DNA of 43,901 nt from Gemmatimonadota bacterium (lineage in GTDB: Bacteria > Gemmatimonadota > Gemmatimonadetes > Gemmatimonadales > GWC2-71-9), in NCBI GenBank assembly GCA_025361465.1, contig JANYAG010000048.1, forward strand, positions 1-43,901. Reading direction: 5' to 3'. The number at the start of each line of letters is the position of its first letter. The stretch's first letter is position 1. This document shows, in pieces, positions 23,848 to 32,759 of this stretch. The notes under the pieces are model-generated. The model did not search any database and was not told the DNA's origin. It saw only the letters and a program-made list of their open reading frames with translations. A program made the position numbers and the translations under genes.

Positions 23848-24894
23848 TCAGCGGCCTGGCTCGTCCTCGGGCCGCCGCAGGGCGTGCAGCAGCAGCAAGG
23901 CACTGGTGAAGAGCAGGACGGCCATGCCCTGGTGCACCACCCCCAGAACCACCGGCACCATGAGCAGCAGGGTCGCGATGCCGAGCGACAGCTGCAGCAG
24001 TCCCGCGACCGCCAGCCACCCCAGCAGGCGTCGCGTGAGAGGCGAGAGTGCCTGGTGGCGCGCCCGCCACCACAACCCCAGGATCGACAGCACCGTCACA
24101 ATGGCGAGCAGGCGGTGGTCGAACTGCACCGCGCCGGGATTCTCGAACAGGTTGCGCCACCACGGGGAGAAGGCGCCATATCCGGCTGGGACGACCTGGT
24201 CGCCCATCAGGGGAAAGGTGTTGAACACCCGCCCGGCCCGCAGGCCGGCGACGAAGGCGCCGGCGATGGCGGTCAGCACGGTCAGCACGGTGATTGCCCA
24301 CGCCCCGCGCCGCAGCACACGTTCATCCGGGGTCAGCCTGGCGCGCGGCCGCGCCAGGAAATCCGCCGCGGTCCAGACCGTGGCGCCATAGATCAGCAGC
24401 GCGGCCGCGAGGTGTGCCGCCAACCGGTACTGGCTCACCTCGGTGCGGGCGCTGAGCCCGCTCGAGACCATGAACCAGCCCAGCGCGCCCTGCGCCCCGA
24501 GCAGGATGAGCAGCAACCAGAGCCGGCGGCCCATTCCGCGTGGCACCATCCCGCGCACCAGGAAGACCACCAGCGGAATCGCGAACGCGAGGCCGACGAG
24601 GCGTGCCCAGAGACGGTGGGTGTATTCCCAGAGGAAGATCCGCTGGAACTGCGCCAGGGTCATTCCGGCGTGGATCGCGGCGTACTGCGGGATTTGGCGG
24701 TACTGGGTGAAGGCGTCGTTCCACTGCTCGGCACCGATCGGCGGAATAACCCCGGTGACCGGCTTCCACTCGGTGATAGACAGGCCGCTTTCGGTGAGGC
24801 GGGTGGCGCCGCCGATCACGATCAGGGTAAGGAGCATCGCGGCCCAGAGCGCAAGCCAGCGGCCGAGCGGACGGGCGGGCCCAGCCAGGGTCAT
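23848..24894 (-). CDS. ctaA: Heme A synthase (COX15/CtaA)
   Basis: A 348-aa eight-helix membrane protein that oxidises heme O to heme A for aa3-type cytochrome oxidases. The signature GGATRLTESGLSITEWKP follows the first helix. Conserved His positions are visible in WEYTHRLWAR, YRLAAHLAAA, QFDHRLLA and VVHQGMA. Its presence indicates aerobic respiration, in contrast to the ferredoxin-dependent module nearby. The ATG overlaps the stop of the pilB-receiver gene (ATGA), an unusual partner for a heme gene. Confidence 0.95.
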   Translation of the reverse strand: MTLAGPARPLGRWLALWAAMLLTLIVIGGATRLTESGLSITEWKPVTGVIPPIGAEQWNDAFTQYRQIPQYAAIHAGMTLAQFQRIFLWEYTHRLWARLVGLAFAIPLVVFLVRGMVPRGMGRRLWLLLILLGAQGALGWFMVSSGLSARTEVSQYRLAAHLAAALLIYGATVWTAADFLARPRARLTPDERVLRRGAWAITVLTVLTAIAGAFVAGLRAGRVFNTFPLMGDQVVPAGYGAFSPWWRNLFENPGAVQFDHRLLAIVTVLSILGLWWRARHQALSPLTRRLLGWLAVAGLLQLSLGIATLLLMVPVVLGVVHQGMAVLLFTSALLLLHALRRPEDEPGR

Positions 24895-27146
24895 GGGCGA
24901 CGGCGCTGCAGCGCGATCTCGATGCGGGCGGCCAGGGCGCGCGGGCGGAACGGCTTGGAGATGAAGTCGGTCGCACCGAGGCGCAGCGAGCGCACCTCGT
25001 TGTCCTCATCCCCGCGCGCGGAGACGACGAGGATCGGCAGGTCGGCCGTCTGCGTGCGCGAGCGCAGCTGGGTCAGCACCGTGAAGCCGTCGACATTCGG
25101 CAGGTTCAGGTCGAGGAGCACGATATCGGGATTGTGGCGATCCATCTGCTCGAACGCCTCCGATCCGTCGCGCGCTTCAAAGATCAGGTAGCCCTCGGCC
25201 TCGAGCAGGTCGCGCATCACCCGCCGGAGCTGGTCCTCGTCTTCGACCAGCAACACGGTCGCCTTGGTGCCTTCCCCCGGCGCGTTCGTCTCGACGTGCC
25301 CTTCGTCGACCAGCTCGATGTCCTCAAGCAATTGATCGGTGGACTCCGCCAGCTCCACCACCGGCTCGACCGGCTCGCGCACGGCCGAGCGCCCCTTCCC
25401 CTTGGGCCGCGGACGGTTCTGCGGCAACGCCAGCCCGCGCGTGCGCGCCTGCCCCTCGAGGGGAATGTCCGTGACACGCAGGACTTCATCGACGGAGGTG
25501 TCGCCCTCGATCGCGTGGCGGATCGCGCAATCGAAGAGGGTGCGCATCCCCTCGGACTGGGCCGCCTCGGCCAGTTCGTTGGCCATCGCGTTGGCACCGA
25601 CGAGCCGCTCCAGCTCGACGCTCATCACCAGGATCTCGACGATCGAGAAGCGCCCGCGATAGCCGGTCTGGGTGCACTGGCCACAGCCCACGGGCTTCCA
25701 GAGCGTCGCCTTCTTGGGGATGAACGGCTGGATGCGCGCGGGCAGGTCGGCATGGGCCATCGGCGTGCGGCACACCGGACAGAGCCGCCGCATCAGGCGC
25801 TGCGCCACGACGCCCCGCAAGGAGGCGCCGAGCTTGAACGCCTCCAATCCCATGTCCACGAGGCGGGTCACCGTGCTCGGCGCGTCGTTGGTGTGCAGCG
25901 TCGACAGCACCAGGTGGCCGGTCAGCGACGCCTGAATGGCGATCTGCATCGTCTCGAGGTCGCGGATTTCGCCGACCAGGACGATATCGGGATCCTGCCG
26001 CAGGATGGAGCGGAGCGCGGTCGAAAAGGTGAGCCCCGCCTTTTCGTTGGTCTGCACCTGCACGATGTTCTTGCCAAGCCGGTATTCGACCGGATCTTCC
26101 ACCGTGACGATGTTGATCCCCTCGGCCTGGATCTGCTTGATGCAGGCGTAGAGGGTGGTGGTCTTGCCGGAACCGGTCGGCCCGGTGCAGAGAATCACCC
26201 CTTCCTTGTTCGTCAGCAGTTGCTTGATGACATCGCGGTCGTCCTCGTAGAGACCGAGGGAATCGAGTGACAGCATCGTCTGCTGGGTATTCAGGATGCG
26301 GATGACGACCTTTTCGCCGTGCTGCGCCGGGAGCGTGGAGATGCGCAGGTCGATCGGCGCTTCACCGACGGATACCCGTGCGCGGCCATCCTGCGGCCGC
26401 AGGCGGTCGGCGATGTCGAGCCCGGACATGATCTTGATGCGCGAGATTAGCGGAATGCCGGCCTTGCGCGGGATGGTCATCGCCTGCCGCAGCACGCCAT
26501 CGATGCGGTAGCGCACCAGGACGGCCGCCTCGGCCGATTCGATATGGATATCACTCGCCCGCGACGTGATGCCGTCGTGGAGCAGCACGTCGACCAGCTT
26601 GATGATCGGCCGAGAACTCGCCTCGACCTCAACCGCCGCGACGTCGAGATCCTCGACATCCTCTTCGATCGCCGTGAGATCGACATTCTCCATGCCCACG
26701 AGCAGCTCGGCCACGCTGCCGCGGCGCTCCTTGCCATACAGCTCGTCGAGTTTCGCGCGAATGCGGGGCGGCGAGGCCAGCGAGACCCTGACCTCCCGCC
26801 CGGTGGCAAACGCCAGTGACTGCTCGGCGCCGATATCGAACGGATTGGAGGTGGCCACCTCGAGCAGCGCGTCGCTCACCTGCAGCGGAATCAGCAGGTG
26901 TCGCCGCGCCAGCGATTCCGGCACTGCGTCAAGGGCTGCCTGGGTCGCGGCAGAAAGGTCGGCGACGGGCAGGCGGCATCGCGCCGAGAGGGCGGCGAGG
27001 ATCTCGGCCTCCGGCAGCAGGCGCATGTCGATCACCCGCTCCCAGAGCGAGCCCTTCATGTCGCCTTCAGCACGCAGCGGCTCGAGCGCCCCTTCCGACA
27101 GCAGGGGCGAGATGATCGCAGCAAGCCAGTCGTCGTTATACGTCAT
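24891..27146 (-). CDS. Type IV pilus/type II secretion assembly ATPase (PilB/GspE) fused to a response-regulator receiver domain
   Basis: A 751-aa protein. Residues 1-150 form the N-terminal GspE/PilB domain. The ATPase core has Walker A GPTGSGKT (322-329), an Asp box (VTVEDPVEY), Walker B DIVLVGEIRD (387-396), the His box (LSTLHTNDA) and a zinc motif C456-x2-C459...C488-x2-C491. A Pro/Glu-rich linker (about 565-628) leads to a complete receiver domain (629-751) with acidic E635/D636, phosphoacceptor Asp679 in LLDLNLP, Ser709 and Lys731. Pilus extension ATPases normally lack a receiver domain, so direct control of the motor by phosphorylation is suggested. No cognate kinase or pilin gene is in the window. 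Confidence 0.93.
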   Translation of the reverse strand: MTYNDDWLAAIISPLLSEGALEPLRAEGDMKGSLWERVIDMRLLPEAEILAALSARCRLPVADLSAATQAALDAVPESLARRHLLIPLQVSDALLEVATSNPFDIGAEQSLAFATGREVRVSLASPPRIRAKLDELYGKERRGSVAELLVGMENVDLTAIEEDVEDLDVAAVEVEASSRPIIKLVDVLLHDGITSRASDIHIESAEAAVLVRYRIDGVLRQAMTIPRKAGIPLISRIKIMSGLDIADRLRPQDGRARVSVGEAPIDLRISTLPAQHGEKVVIRILNTQQTMLSLDSLGLYEDDRDVIKQLLTNKEGVILCTGPTGSGKTTTLYACIKQIQAEGINIVTVEDPVEYRLGKNIVQVQTNEKAGLTFSTALRSILRQDPDIVLVGEIRDLETMQIAIQASLTGHLVLSTLHTNDAPSTVTRLVDMGLEAFKLGASLRGVVAQRLMRRLCPVCRTPMAHADLPARIQPFIPKKATLWKPVGCGQCTQTGYRGRFSIVEILVMSVELERLVGANAMANELAEAAQSEGMRTLFDCAIRHAIEGDTSVDEVLRVTDIPLEGQARTRGLALPQNRPRPKGKGRSAVREPVEPVVELAESTDQLLEDIELVDEGHVETNAPGEGTKATVLLVEDEDQLRRVMRDLLEAEGYLIFEARDGSEAFEQMDRHNPDIVLLDLNLPNVDGFTVLTQLRSRTQTADLPILVVSARGDEDNEVRSLRLGATDFISKPFRPRALAARIEIALQRRRP

Positions 27147-27202
27147 GCATCACCAGCACCACCCAGGGGATCGGGAGCTGTCATCGCCCCATCGCGCCGC
27201 GA

Positions 27203-27232
27203 AAGGTAGACGGCGAGCGGAGCAGGGGCCAA
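27203..27232 (-). promoter_or_regulatory. Weak candidate promoter for the pilB-receiver gene
   Basis: On the minus strand TTGGCC (27227-27232) and TACCTT (27203-27208) are 18 nt apart, giving a leader of about 50 nt to the ATG at 27146. The rest of the 122-nt gap 27147-27268 shows no hairpin with a T-run and no small gene. Confidence 0.3.
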
Positions 27233-27268
27233 CCTGGTTGCGCGGAGCGGCGCTCGCGGGCACAGGCC

Positions 27269-29278
27269 TCAGAAATAGCGCCACCAGTCCGGGTGCAGGT
27301 CAACAGTGAACGCGACCCGACCAGTCCGGAGCGCGAAGCCGCTCTCCAGTCGGACCAAGCGGCCCCAGAGGTCGAGCCGCAACCCTGCCGCCGCCTCGAT
27401 TCGCCCGGACGCCTGCCAGGGCAGCCCGGGCATCGGTCCGCCCGCGATCGCAGCACCTGCCACCAGGGACAACGCGCTGGGCAGGCGGAGGCGCAGGGGG
27501 TTCGCCAGCGGCGGCATGCCGATCGATACCGGCATCGCCCACGCCAGCTCGGCGCGAGCGCTGCGCCGCCCGCCAATCGACCGATCCGGCACGCCAACCA
27601 GCGATCCCCAGCCACCAAGCACGAACGAGCGATATGCCGGGAGGTCGGCCGTGCCGGCACCAAGATCGGCCTGGAAGACCAGCGCGTCGTGGCCGATCGG
27701 CAGGGTTCCCTGCCCCCCGATGGTCGCGCGACCCCACGACGACCCCGCGCGCCCGCCGTCAACGCCGACCGCCCACCCGTCGCCGGCGGCGTTGCGATGC
27801 CAGAACGCGAGACGACCGACCGTCGCAGCACCGACACCCAGCGCGGGATTGGGCCGCATCGTCCCGTCGAGTGCGACGAACGCCGCGGCGACCGAGCGTG
27901 ACCACTCGCGTCCCGCCTCCAGCGTGAGATTGCCGCCCGACAGCGTGGTGGCCAGCCGCACCCCGGCGTGTTCGATGAGGGTGTAGTCGCCGTGATCGCG
28001 ACCAGCGAACACCGTGGCGAGCGAGTTGACCATGCTGCTGATCACCGGCACATCGCCCACGTCCTGGATCACCCGGCCCGCAGAGAGCGTGATCGTCCCC
28101 TGGCGGTAGGCGCGCGTGAGCTCGACCTGTCCCACCACGCGATGATCCGACAACCCGATGCCGGCCTGACCGCGCGCGGTCACGGCCGCGCCAAGCGCCA
28201 GTCGGAGGCCAAAGCCGGGGGTGACGCCCTCGACACGATTGATGCGGAGGAAGTCGCCGAGACCGCGACCGAAGAAGCGCAGCCCCGGCAATCCGTCGAG
28301 AGAGCGGCCGAGGGCAAGGCGAGCGTCGCGCTGTGCCCGCTCGATGTCGGCGTCGTTCGCCGGCATGGTGGTGAGCAACCCGGCAAGTGGCCCATCCCAG
28401 GTGGCGCCGGGCGCCGGGCGACGCAGGCCGTCGATGGGCGCCCCCGTGAAACGATCGAACGGCGGCAAGGCGTCCTGCGCGTAGTCGTCGATTTCCCAGT
28501 CGCCGCGAATGACGGTCTGCCACGGCAGCTCGAGCAGCGGGCTCCCGCGCCGGATGGCGATCGACTGTCGCCACGGCAGCCAGCGGGCGCCTTCGCGCAG
28601 CGAATTCTCGAGGGTGACGGTGAGGTCGGCGACGGTCGCGTCGCGATACGAGGCCGGCGTAAAGGTGAAGCGGAAGCGCACCAGCGCCGCGCGATCGACA
28701 TCGAGGTAGAGCGTGCCGACGACGCCCGCTGCGTTGGCGTCGGCCGGCCGCACCGACACGGCCACCACGCGCACGCGGTCCCGGGCCGTGGCGATCACGA
28801 TGGTGTCGCCAATCGCGAAGCGATAATGCTCCAGCCCGGGCACGGAAAGCGGGTGGATGAGATCACGCACCTCGTCGCCGTCGCCGATCCGGATGGTGCC
28901 GCCGAAGTCGTTGGCGACGATGCCGAGATGGTCGCGGTGATACCGCATGGTGTTGGGAAGGAACGAGGTGTCGCGCCAGGCGACGATCACCTGCTTGGTG
29001 CGGCCCGGCCAGGCGCCGAAGACGTCCACGCGCAGTTCGTCGGCGCGCAGGACGCGCTCGATCTGGTTGGGCGCATCGCCGGTGAGGGAGGTGAAGCGCA
29101 CGATGCCGTGCGCACGGGCATGCCAGTTGGTGAAGGCCGAGTCGGCATCGCGCGACGATCGCTGCGCAGCGGCCCGGCGCACCAGGTCGATGCTGGTCCC
29201 CGGTGCCCACTGCTGTGCCGCAACCGGCCGCGCCGCCACCAGCAGGGCGCCCAGCGTCATGCCTGCCACCCACCGCAT
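27269..29278 (-). CDS. Outer-membrane beta-barrel protein of unknown function
   Basis: A 669-aa exported protein. The ATG at 29278 has GGGGAGG 8 nt upstream and begins a signal peptide (about 1-22, ending VAAQQ). Residues about 30-290 form a periplasmic-type beta-rich domain, with repeated strands such as DELRVDVFGAWPGRTKQVIV and GTLYLDVDRAALVRFRFTF, loosely like LolA or DUF5686 regions. From about 330 to the end there are alternating amphipathic strands typical of a barrel. The final residues, HPDWWRYF, end in Phe as a BAM signal should. The substrate is unknown. The open frame extends upstream to 30112 only as antisense to other genes. Confidence 0.75.
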   Translation of the reverse strand: MRWVAGMTLGALLVAARPVAAQQWAPGTSIDLVRRAAAQRSSRDADSAFTNWHARAHGIVRFTSLTGDAPNQIERVLRADELRVDVFGAWPGRTKQVIVAWRDTSFLPNTMRYHRDHLGIVANDFGGTIRIGDGDEVRDLIHPLSVPGLEHYRFAIGDTIVIATARDRVRVVAVSVRPADANAAGVVGTLYLDVDRAALVRFRFTFTPASYRDATVADLTVTLENSLREGARWLPWRQSIAIRRGSPLLELPWQTVIRGDWEIDDYAQDALPPFDRFTGAPIDGLRRPAPGATWDGPLAGLLTTMPANDADIERAQRDARLALGRSLDGLPGLRFFGRGLGDFLRINRVEGVTPGFGLRLALGAAVTARGQAGIGLSDHRVVGQVELTRAYRQGTITLSAGRVIQDVGDVPVISSMVNSLATVFAGRDHGDYTLIEHAGVRLATTLSGGNLTLEAGREWSRSVAAAFVALDGTMRPNPALGVGAATVGRLAFWHRNAAGDGWAVGVDGGRAGSSWGRATIGGQGTLPIGHDALVFQADLGAGTADLPAYRSFVLGGWGSLVGVPDRSIGGRRSARAELAWAMPVSIGMPPLANPLRLRLPSALSLVAGAAIAGGPMPGLPWQASGRIEAAAGLRLDLWGRLVRLESGFALRTGRVAFTVDLHPDWWRYF

Positions 29279-29401
29279 TCCAGACGCCTCCCCGAGCATG
29301 CCTGCAAGATGATCGGACGCCGCACGCAGCCGCCACACCCGGCACCGCACCATCCCCTTAGATTCGTCCCCTGAGCCCGGCATCACCGGTCCCCGATCAT
29401 T

Positions 29402-30010
29402 GTGAGCGTCGTGACCACTTTCCTGCGCCCGTTCGCCGCCCTGTCGCTCGCTCTCGTGACGACCACGGCGTGCCATCGCAACACCCTGATCGATCCGGGC
29501 GGGCCGCTGCCGGGGGCGACCCTGTATCGCAATCCGCCACTGGCGGTGGATCGCGTCTGGTTGGCCGAACTCGCCGGAACCACCCCGTCGGATACCACCG
29601 TCACCTTCGCGGCGAACTCCGGCCGGACCATCATCATGCGGCATGGCCCCCCCGACAACGCGATCTTCGCCATCATCGAGTTCGGACCCGGCGCCCTGAA
29701 GCCGCAGTCGGGTGCGATGGCGCAGGTGATCCTGCGCCCGGTGCCCGGCCGGGCCGGCGTCGAAGTGCTTACCCCCGACGTGTTCGGTGCCGGGGCCCGT
29801 GTCACGCTCTCCTATGCGGTCCACTTCCAGGCGCCCAGCAGTGCGCTGGCCAAGTTCGGCAGTGCCGGACGCTTTGAGGGGATGCTCGCGGCGGCGCGCA
29901 CACTGCCCGATGGCCGGCTCCAGTTCCTGAAGACCGATCGGCCCGCGGCCGACATGGTGCGGTTCGCCATCGATGCCTCGGCCATCTACCTCCTCGCCAC
30001 GCCCCGATGA
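29402..30010 (+). CDS. Predicted lipoprotein of unknown function
   Basis: A 202-aa protein starting at GTG 29402 or the in-frame GTG at 29411; no Shine-Dalgarno site is evident for either. A basic residue and hydrophobic stretch (FAALSLALVTTTAC) end in a Cys that fits a relaxed lipobox, so anchoring in the envelope is likely. The mature part is a beta-rich domain with FAANSGRTIIMRHGPPDNAIFAIIEF and VTLSYAVHF strands. It overlaps trpE by 4 nt (ATGA) and is divergent from the outer-membrane gene. I see no link to tryptophan synthesis beyond co-translation. Confidence 0.65.
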   Translation: MSVVTTFLRPFAALSLALVTTTACHRNTLIDPGGPLPGATLYRNPPLAVDRVWLAELAGTTPSDTTVTFAANSGRTIIMRHGPPDNAIFAIIEFGPGALKPQSGAMAQVILRPVPGRAGVEVLTPDVFGAGARVTLSYAVHFQAPSSALAKFGSAGRFEGMLAAARTLPDGRLQFLKTDRPAADMVRFAIDASAIYLLATPR

Positions 30011-31503
30011 GCGACACCTTCCAGCGGTGTCGCGACGCTGCCCGGCAGGGATGCACCCGGGTCCCGCTGACGCGCGAAGTCGTGCTCGACGGCGACACGC
30101 CGGTCTCCGCATTCGCCAAGCTGCATCGCGGCGCCTACGGCTTCCTGCTCGAATCGCTCGAGGGCGGCGAGCGCTGGGCCCGCTACTCGTTCCTCGCCAC
30201 CGAACCGGCCGCGGTGTATCGCTACCACGGCCGCCGGGTCCAGCGACTCCTGGACGATGGGTCGTGGATGGGGAAGGAACACCAGGAGGCGCCCCTCGCT
30301 CACTTGGCCGAGCTGCTGCGCACCGATCGCTCGCTGGAAGTCGCCGGCTTGCCCCCGTTCACCGGGGGCGCGGTCGGCTTCTGGGGGTACGATGTGGTGC
30401 GGACGATCGAATCGCTCCCCCATGCCCCCCGCGACGATCGCGCGCTACCCGATGCGGTGGTGATGGTGGTGGACACCCTGCTGGTGCTCGACAACCTCTT
30501 CCATCGTGCCACCGTCATCGCCAACGTCACGGTGTCACCCGACCTCACCGACGGCGAACTCGTTCGGCGGATCGCCGCGGCCGAAGCGCAGATGGCGAGC
30601 TGGCTCGCGCGGCTGGCTGCGCCGAACACCCTGACTCCGCTGGCGCTGAAGCCGGGCGTGCGCGTCGCGGCGGCCACCTCGCCGTACGCCGATGCGCGCT
30701 TCCGCGCCGATGTCGATCGCTGCAAGGCGTACATCGCCGCCGGCGATGCCTTCCAGATCGTGCTGTCGCGACGGCTCGACGTGCGACCCGCGCCGGATCC
30801 GTTCCTGACCTATCGCTGGCTGCGCGCCCTCAACCCGGCGCCGTACTGCTATTTCCTCCGGCTCGGCGACCTCACCATCGCCGGCGCCTCACCCGAGGTG
30901 CTGGTGCGGGTCGTCCACGACGAAATCACCCTGCGGCCGATCGCCGGAACCCGACCGCGCGGAATGACGCCCGAGGCGGATGCCGCACACGAGGCCTCGC
31001 TGCGCGCCGATCCCAAGGAAGTGGCCGAGCACCTGATGCTGGTGGACCTGGGCCGGAATGATGTCGGTCGCGTGGCGGAATACGGGTCGGTGCGCGTGGT
31101 GGAGCAGATGGTGGTGGAGCGCTACTCCCACGTGATGCACCTGGTGAGCGAAGTGCGCGGACAGTTGCGCGCCGGACTCGACGCCCTCGATGCCCTCGCC
31201 GCGGCCTTCCCGGCCGGGACGGTGAGCGGCGCCCCCAAGGTGCGCGCCATGCAGATCATCGATGAACTCGAGCCGACGCGGCGCGGTCCCTACGCCGGTG
31301 CGGTCGGATACGTCGGCTTCGGCGCGCGCACGCTCGACACCGCGATCGCGATCCGCACGGTGGTTTTTTCGGGCGACACGGCCAGCGTGCAGGCCGGCGC
31401 GGGACTGGTGACCGATTCGGTGCCCGACACGGAGTTCAAGGAAACGGCGGCGAAGGCGGGGGCGGTGCTGGCGGCGCTGGGGCGAGCTATCGCCCATCGA
31501 TGA
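30007..31503 (+). CDS. trpE: Anthranilate synthase component I
   Basis: A 498-aa chorismate-binding enzyme for the first step of tryptophan synthesis. The feedback-site motif LLESLEGGERWARYSF (48-63) is present. So are the catalytic-domain blocks GDAFQIVLSRRL, PIAGTRPRG, DLGRNDVGRVA and FPAGTVSGAPKVRAMQIIDELE. These favour TrpE over the related PabB or MenF. The glutaminase subunit (trpG) and other trp genes are not in the window. The ATG overlaps the stop of the lipoprotein gene. Confidence 0.93.
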   Translation: MSDTFQRCRDAARQGCTRVPLTREVVLDGDTPVSAFAKLHRGAYGFLLESLEGGERWARYSFLATEPAAVYRYHGRRVQRLLDDGSWMGKEHQEAPLAHLAELLRTDRSLEVAGLPPFTGGAVGFWGYDVVRTIESLPHAPRDDRALPDAVVMVVDTLLVLDNLFHRATVIANVTVSPDLTDGELVRRIAAAEAQMASWLARLAAPNTLTPLALKPGVRVAAATSPYADARFRADVDRCKAYIAAGDAFQIVLSRRLDVRPAPDPFLTYRWLRALNPAPYCYFLRLGDLTIAGASPEVLVRVVHDEITLRPIAGTRPRGMTPEADAAHEASLRADPKEVAEHLMLVDLGRNDVGRVAEYGSVRVVEQMVVERYSHVMHLVSEVRGQLRAGLDALDALAAAFPAGTVSGAPKVRAMQIIDELEPTRRGPYAGAVGYVGFGARTLDTAIAIRTVVFSGDTASVQAGAGLVTDSVPDTEFKETAAKAGAVLAALGRAIAHR

Positions 31504-31523
31504 TCGAGATTTCACGGAGTCGC

Positions 31524-31598
31524 CCTGAGCGAAGCGAAGGGTTTGCGTGGTCGAGCTTCACCGAAGACCCGCCACGCGAATCCTTCGCTTCGCTCAGG
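31524..31598. repeat. REP-like palindromic repeat pair
   Basis: Two 27-nt arms (31524-31550 and 31572-31598) are inverted copies differing at two positions, around a 21-nt loop. The core arm is CCTGAGCGAAGCGAAGG. A third copy of the core lies at 40382-40403. The right arm supplies the maf stop codon. The element lies between the convergent trpE and maf genes, where a transcript would fold into a long hairpin; it has no T-run. Confidence 0.8.
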
Positions 31599-32196
31599 AT
31601 GACCCTTGCCGAGGACTACTCAGCTCGCATCTCGCAAACCGATACGGAAACCCCGCCTCCTCCAGCAGCTGCAGCACCAGCCTCACCGGCAGCCCCATCA
31701 CCCCGAAGAAATCGCCGTCGATCCGTTCCACCAGCGCAGCGCCCCAGCCCTGGATGCCATACGCCCCCGCCTTGTCGAGCGGCTCGCCCGTGGCGATGTA
31801 GTCGCGCAGGAAGTCTTCGCTGCACGGACGGAACGTGACGCGGGTTTCGTCGATGGCGACCCGCTCGACCGCATCGGCGATCAGGCAGATGGCGGTGACC
31901 ACGGTGTGGGTGCGCCCCTGCAGCGCCGTCAGCATGCGGAGCGCGTCGGCGTCGTCCACCGGTTTCTCGAGCAGCTGGTCGTCGAGTACCACGGTGGTGT
32001 CGGCACCGAGCACCAGTCGCCCCGGCACCGCGCGCGCCTTGTCGCGTGCAAGCCGACGCGTGTAGGCCCGCGGGTCCTCGCCCGGCATGGGCGTCTCCAG
32101 CACGTCGGCGGCGCTCACCAGCAGCGGGATGCCGAGCATCTCGAGCAGTTGCCGCCGGCGCGGTGAGGCGGACGCAAGCACCAGGGCGGGCATCAT
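31594..32196 (-). CDS. maf: Maf-family nucleoside triphosphate pyrophosphatase
   Basis: A 200-aa house-cleaning pyrophosphatase acting on non-canonical or modified nucleotides such as dTTP, UTP or m7GTP. The phosphate-binding start LVLASASPRRRQLLEMLG, the catalytic LGADTTV and EKPVDDADALRMLTALQGRTHTVVT, and DKAGAYGIQGWGA with GDFFGVMGLPV are all present. The usual family end is near FPYRF; the last 13 residues are an extension, and the TGA itself lies in the REP-like repeat. The ATG overlaps the dtd stop (ATGA). Confidence 0.94.
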   Translation of the reverse strand: MMPALVLASASPRRRQLLEMLGIPLLVSAADVLETPMPGEDPRAYTRRLARDKARAVPGRLVLGADTTVVLDDQLLEKPVDDADALRMLTALQGRTHTVVTAICLIADAVERVAIDETRVTFRPCSEDFLRDYIATGEPLDKAGAYGIQGWGAALVERIDGDFFGVMGLPVRLVLQLLEEAGFPYRFARCELSSPRQGSS

Positions 32197-32639
32197 GCCG
32201 CGTTCCGCTCGAGCTGGAGGGTGACCGGCCCGTCATTGGTGAGCGTCACCTGCATGTCGGCCCCGAACTCGCCGGAGGCGACCGTGGCGCCGCGAGCCGT
32301 GAGGGCGGCGAGGAAGGCTTCATAGAGGGGAATCGCAATTTCCGGCCGCGCCGCGTCGATGAACGAGGGCCGCCGCCCCTTGGCGGTGTCGCCGTAGAGG
32401 GTGAACTGCGAGATGACCAGGATCGCCCCGCCCACCGCCGCGAGATCGAGGTTCATCTTCCCCTCGGCATCGCTGAAGAGCCGCAGTCCGACAATCTTGT
32501 CGGCCAGCCACTGCACTTCGGCCTCGGTGTCCGCCGCCGTAAACCCCACCAGGACCATGACGCCACGACCGATCGCTCCCCGAGTCTCCCCGTGGATCGT
32601 GACCTTGGCTTCCGACACTCGCTGCAGGATGACGCGCAT
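32193..32639 (-). CDS. dtd: D-aminoacyl-tRNA deacylase
   Basis: A 148-aa enzyme that hydrolyses D-amino acids (and Gly-tRNA-Ala) from mischarged tRNA. Both active-site motifs are visible: the SQFTLYGDTAKGRRPSF segment and NDGPVTLQLE, the form of the Gly-cisPro motif. The ATG at 32639 is the family start (MRVILQRVSEAKV). It has no Shine-Dalgarno site but has a TACCTT -10-like hexamer 8 nt upstream, suggesting a leaderless mRNA. The longer open frame to 32840 is not Dtd-like. Confidence 0.94.
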   Translation of the reverse strand: MRVILQRVSEAKVTIHGETRGAIGRGVMVLVGFTAADTEAEVQWLADKIVGLRLFSDAEGKMNLDLAAVGGAILVISQFTLYGDTAKGRRPSFIDAARPEIAIPLYEAFLAALTARGATVASGEFGADMQVTLTNDGPVTLQLERNAA

Positions 32640-32647
32640 GGCCGAAG

Positions 32648-32653
32648 AAGGTA
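32648..32653 (-). promoter_or_regulatory. Putative -10 element for a leaderless dtd transcript
   Basis: TACCTT on the minus strand ends 8 nt before the dtd ATG, the same spacing as TAGGTT before the second tig ATG. The -35 region is poor (TCGGCC, 32672-32677, 18-nt spacer). Confidence 0.35.
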
Positions 32654-32759
32654 ATCGCGGCAGGCGGGTGTGGCCGAGCGTCGCGCGGTCCCGAAGATGG
32701 TTGAGGGAGCGTTGATACCGCCCGGCGATCCTTCCGCCTCCCCCTGTCGGAGGCGGTGC

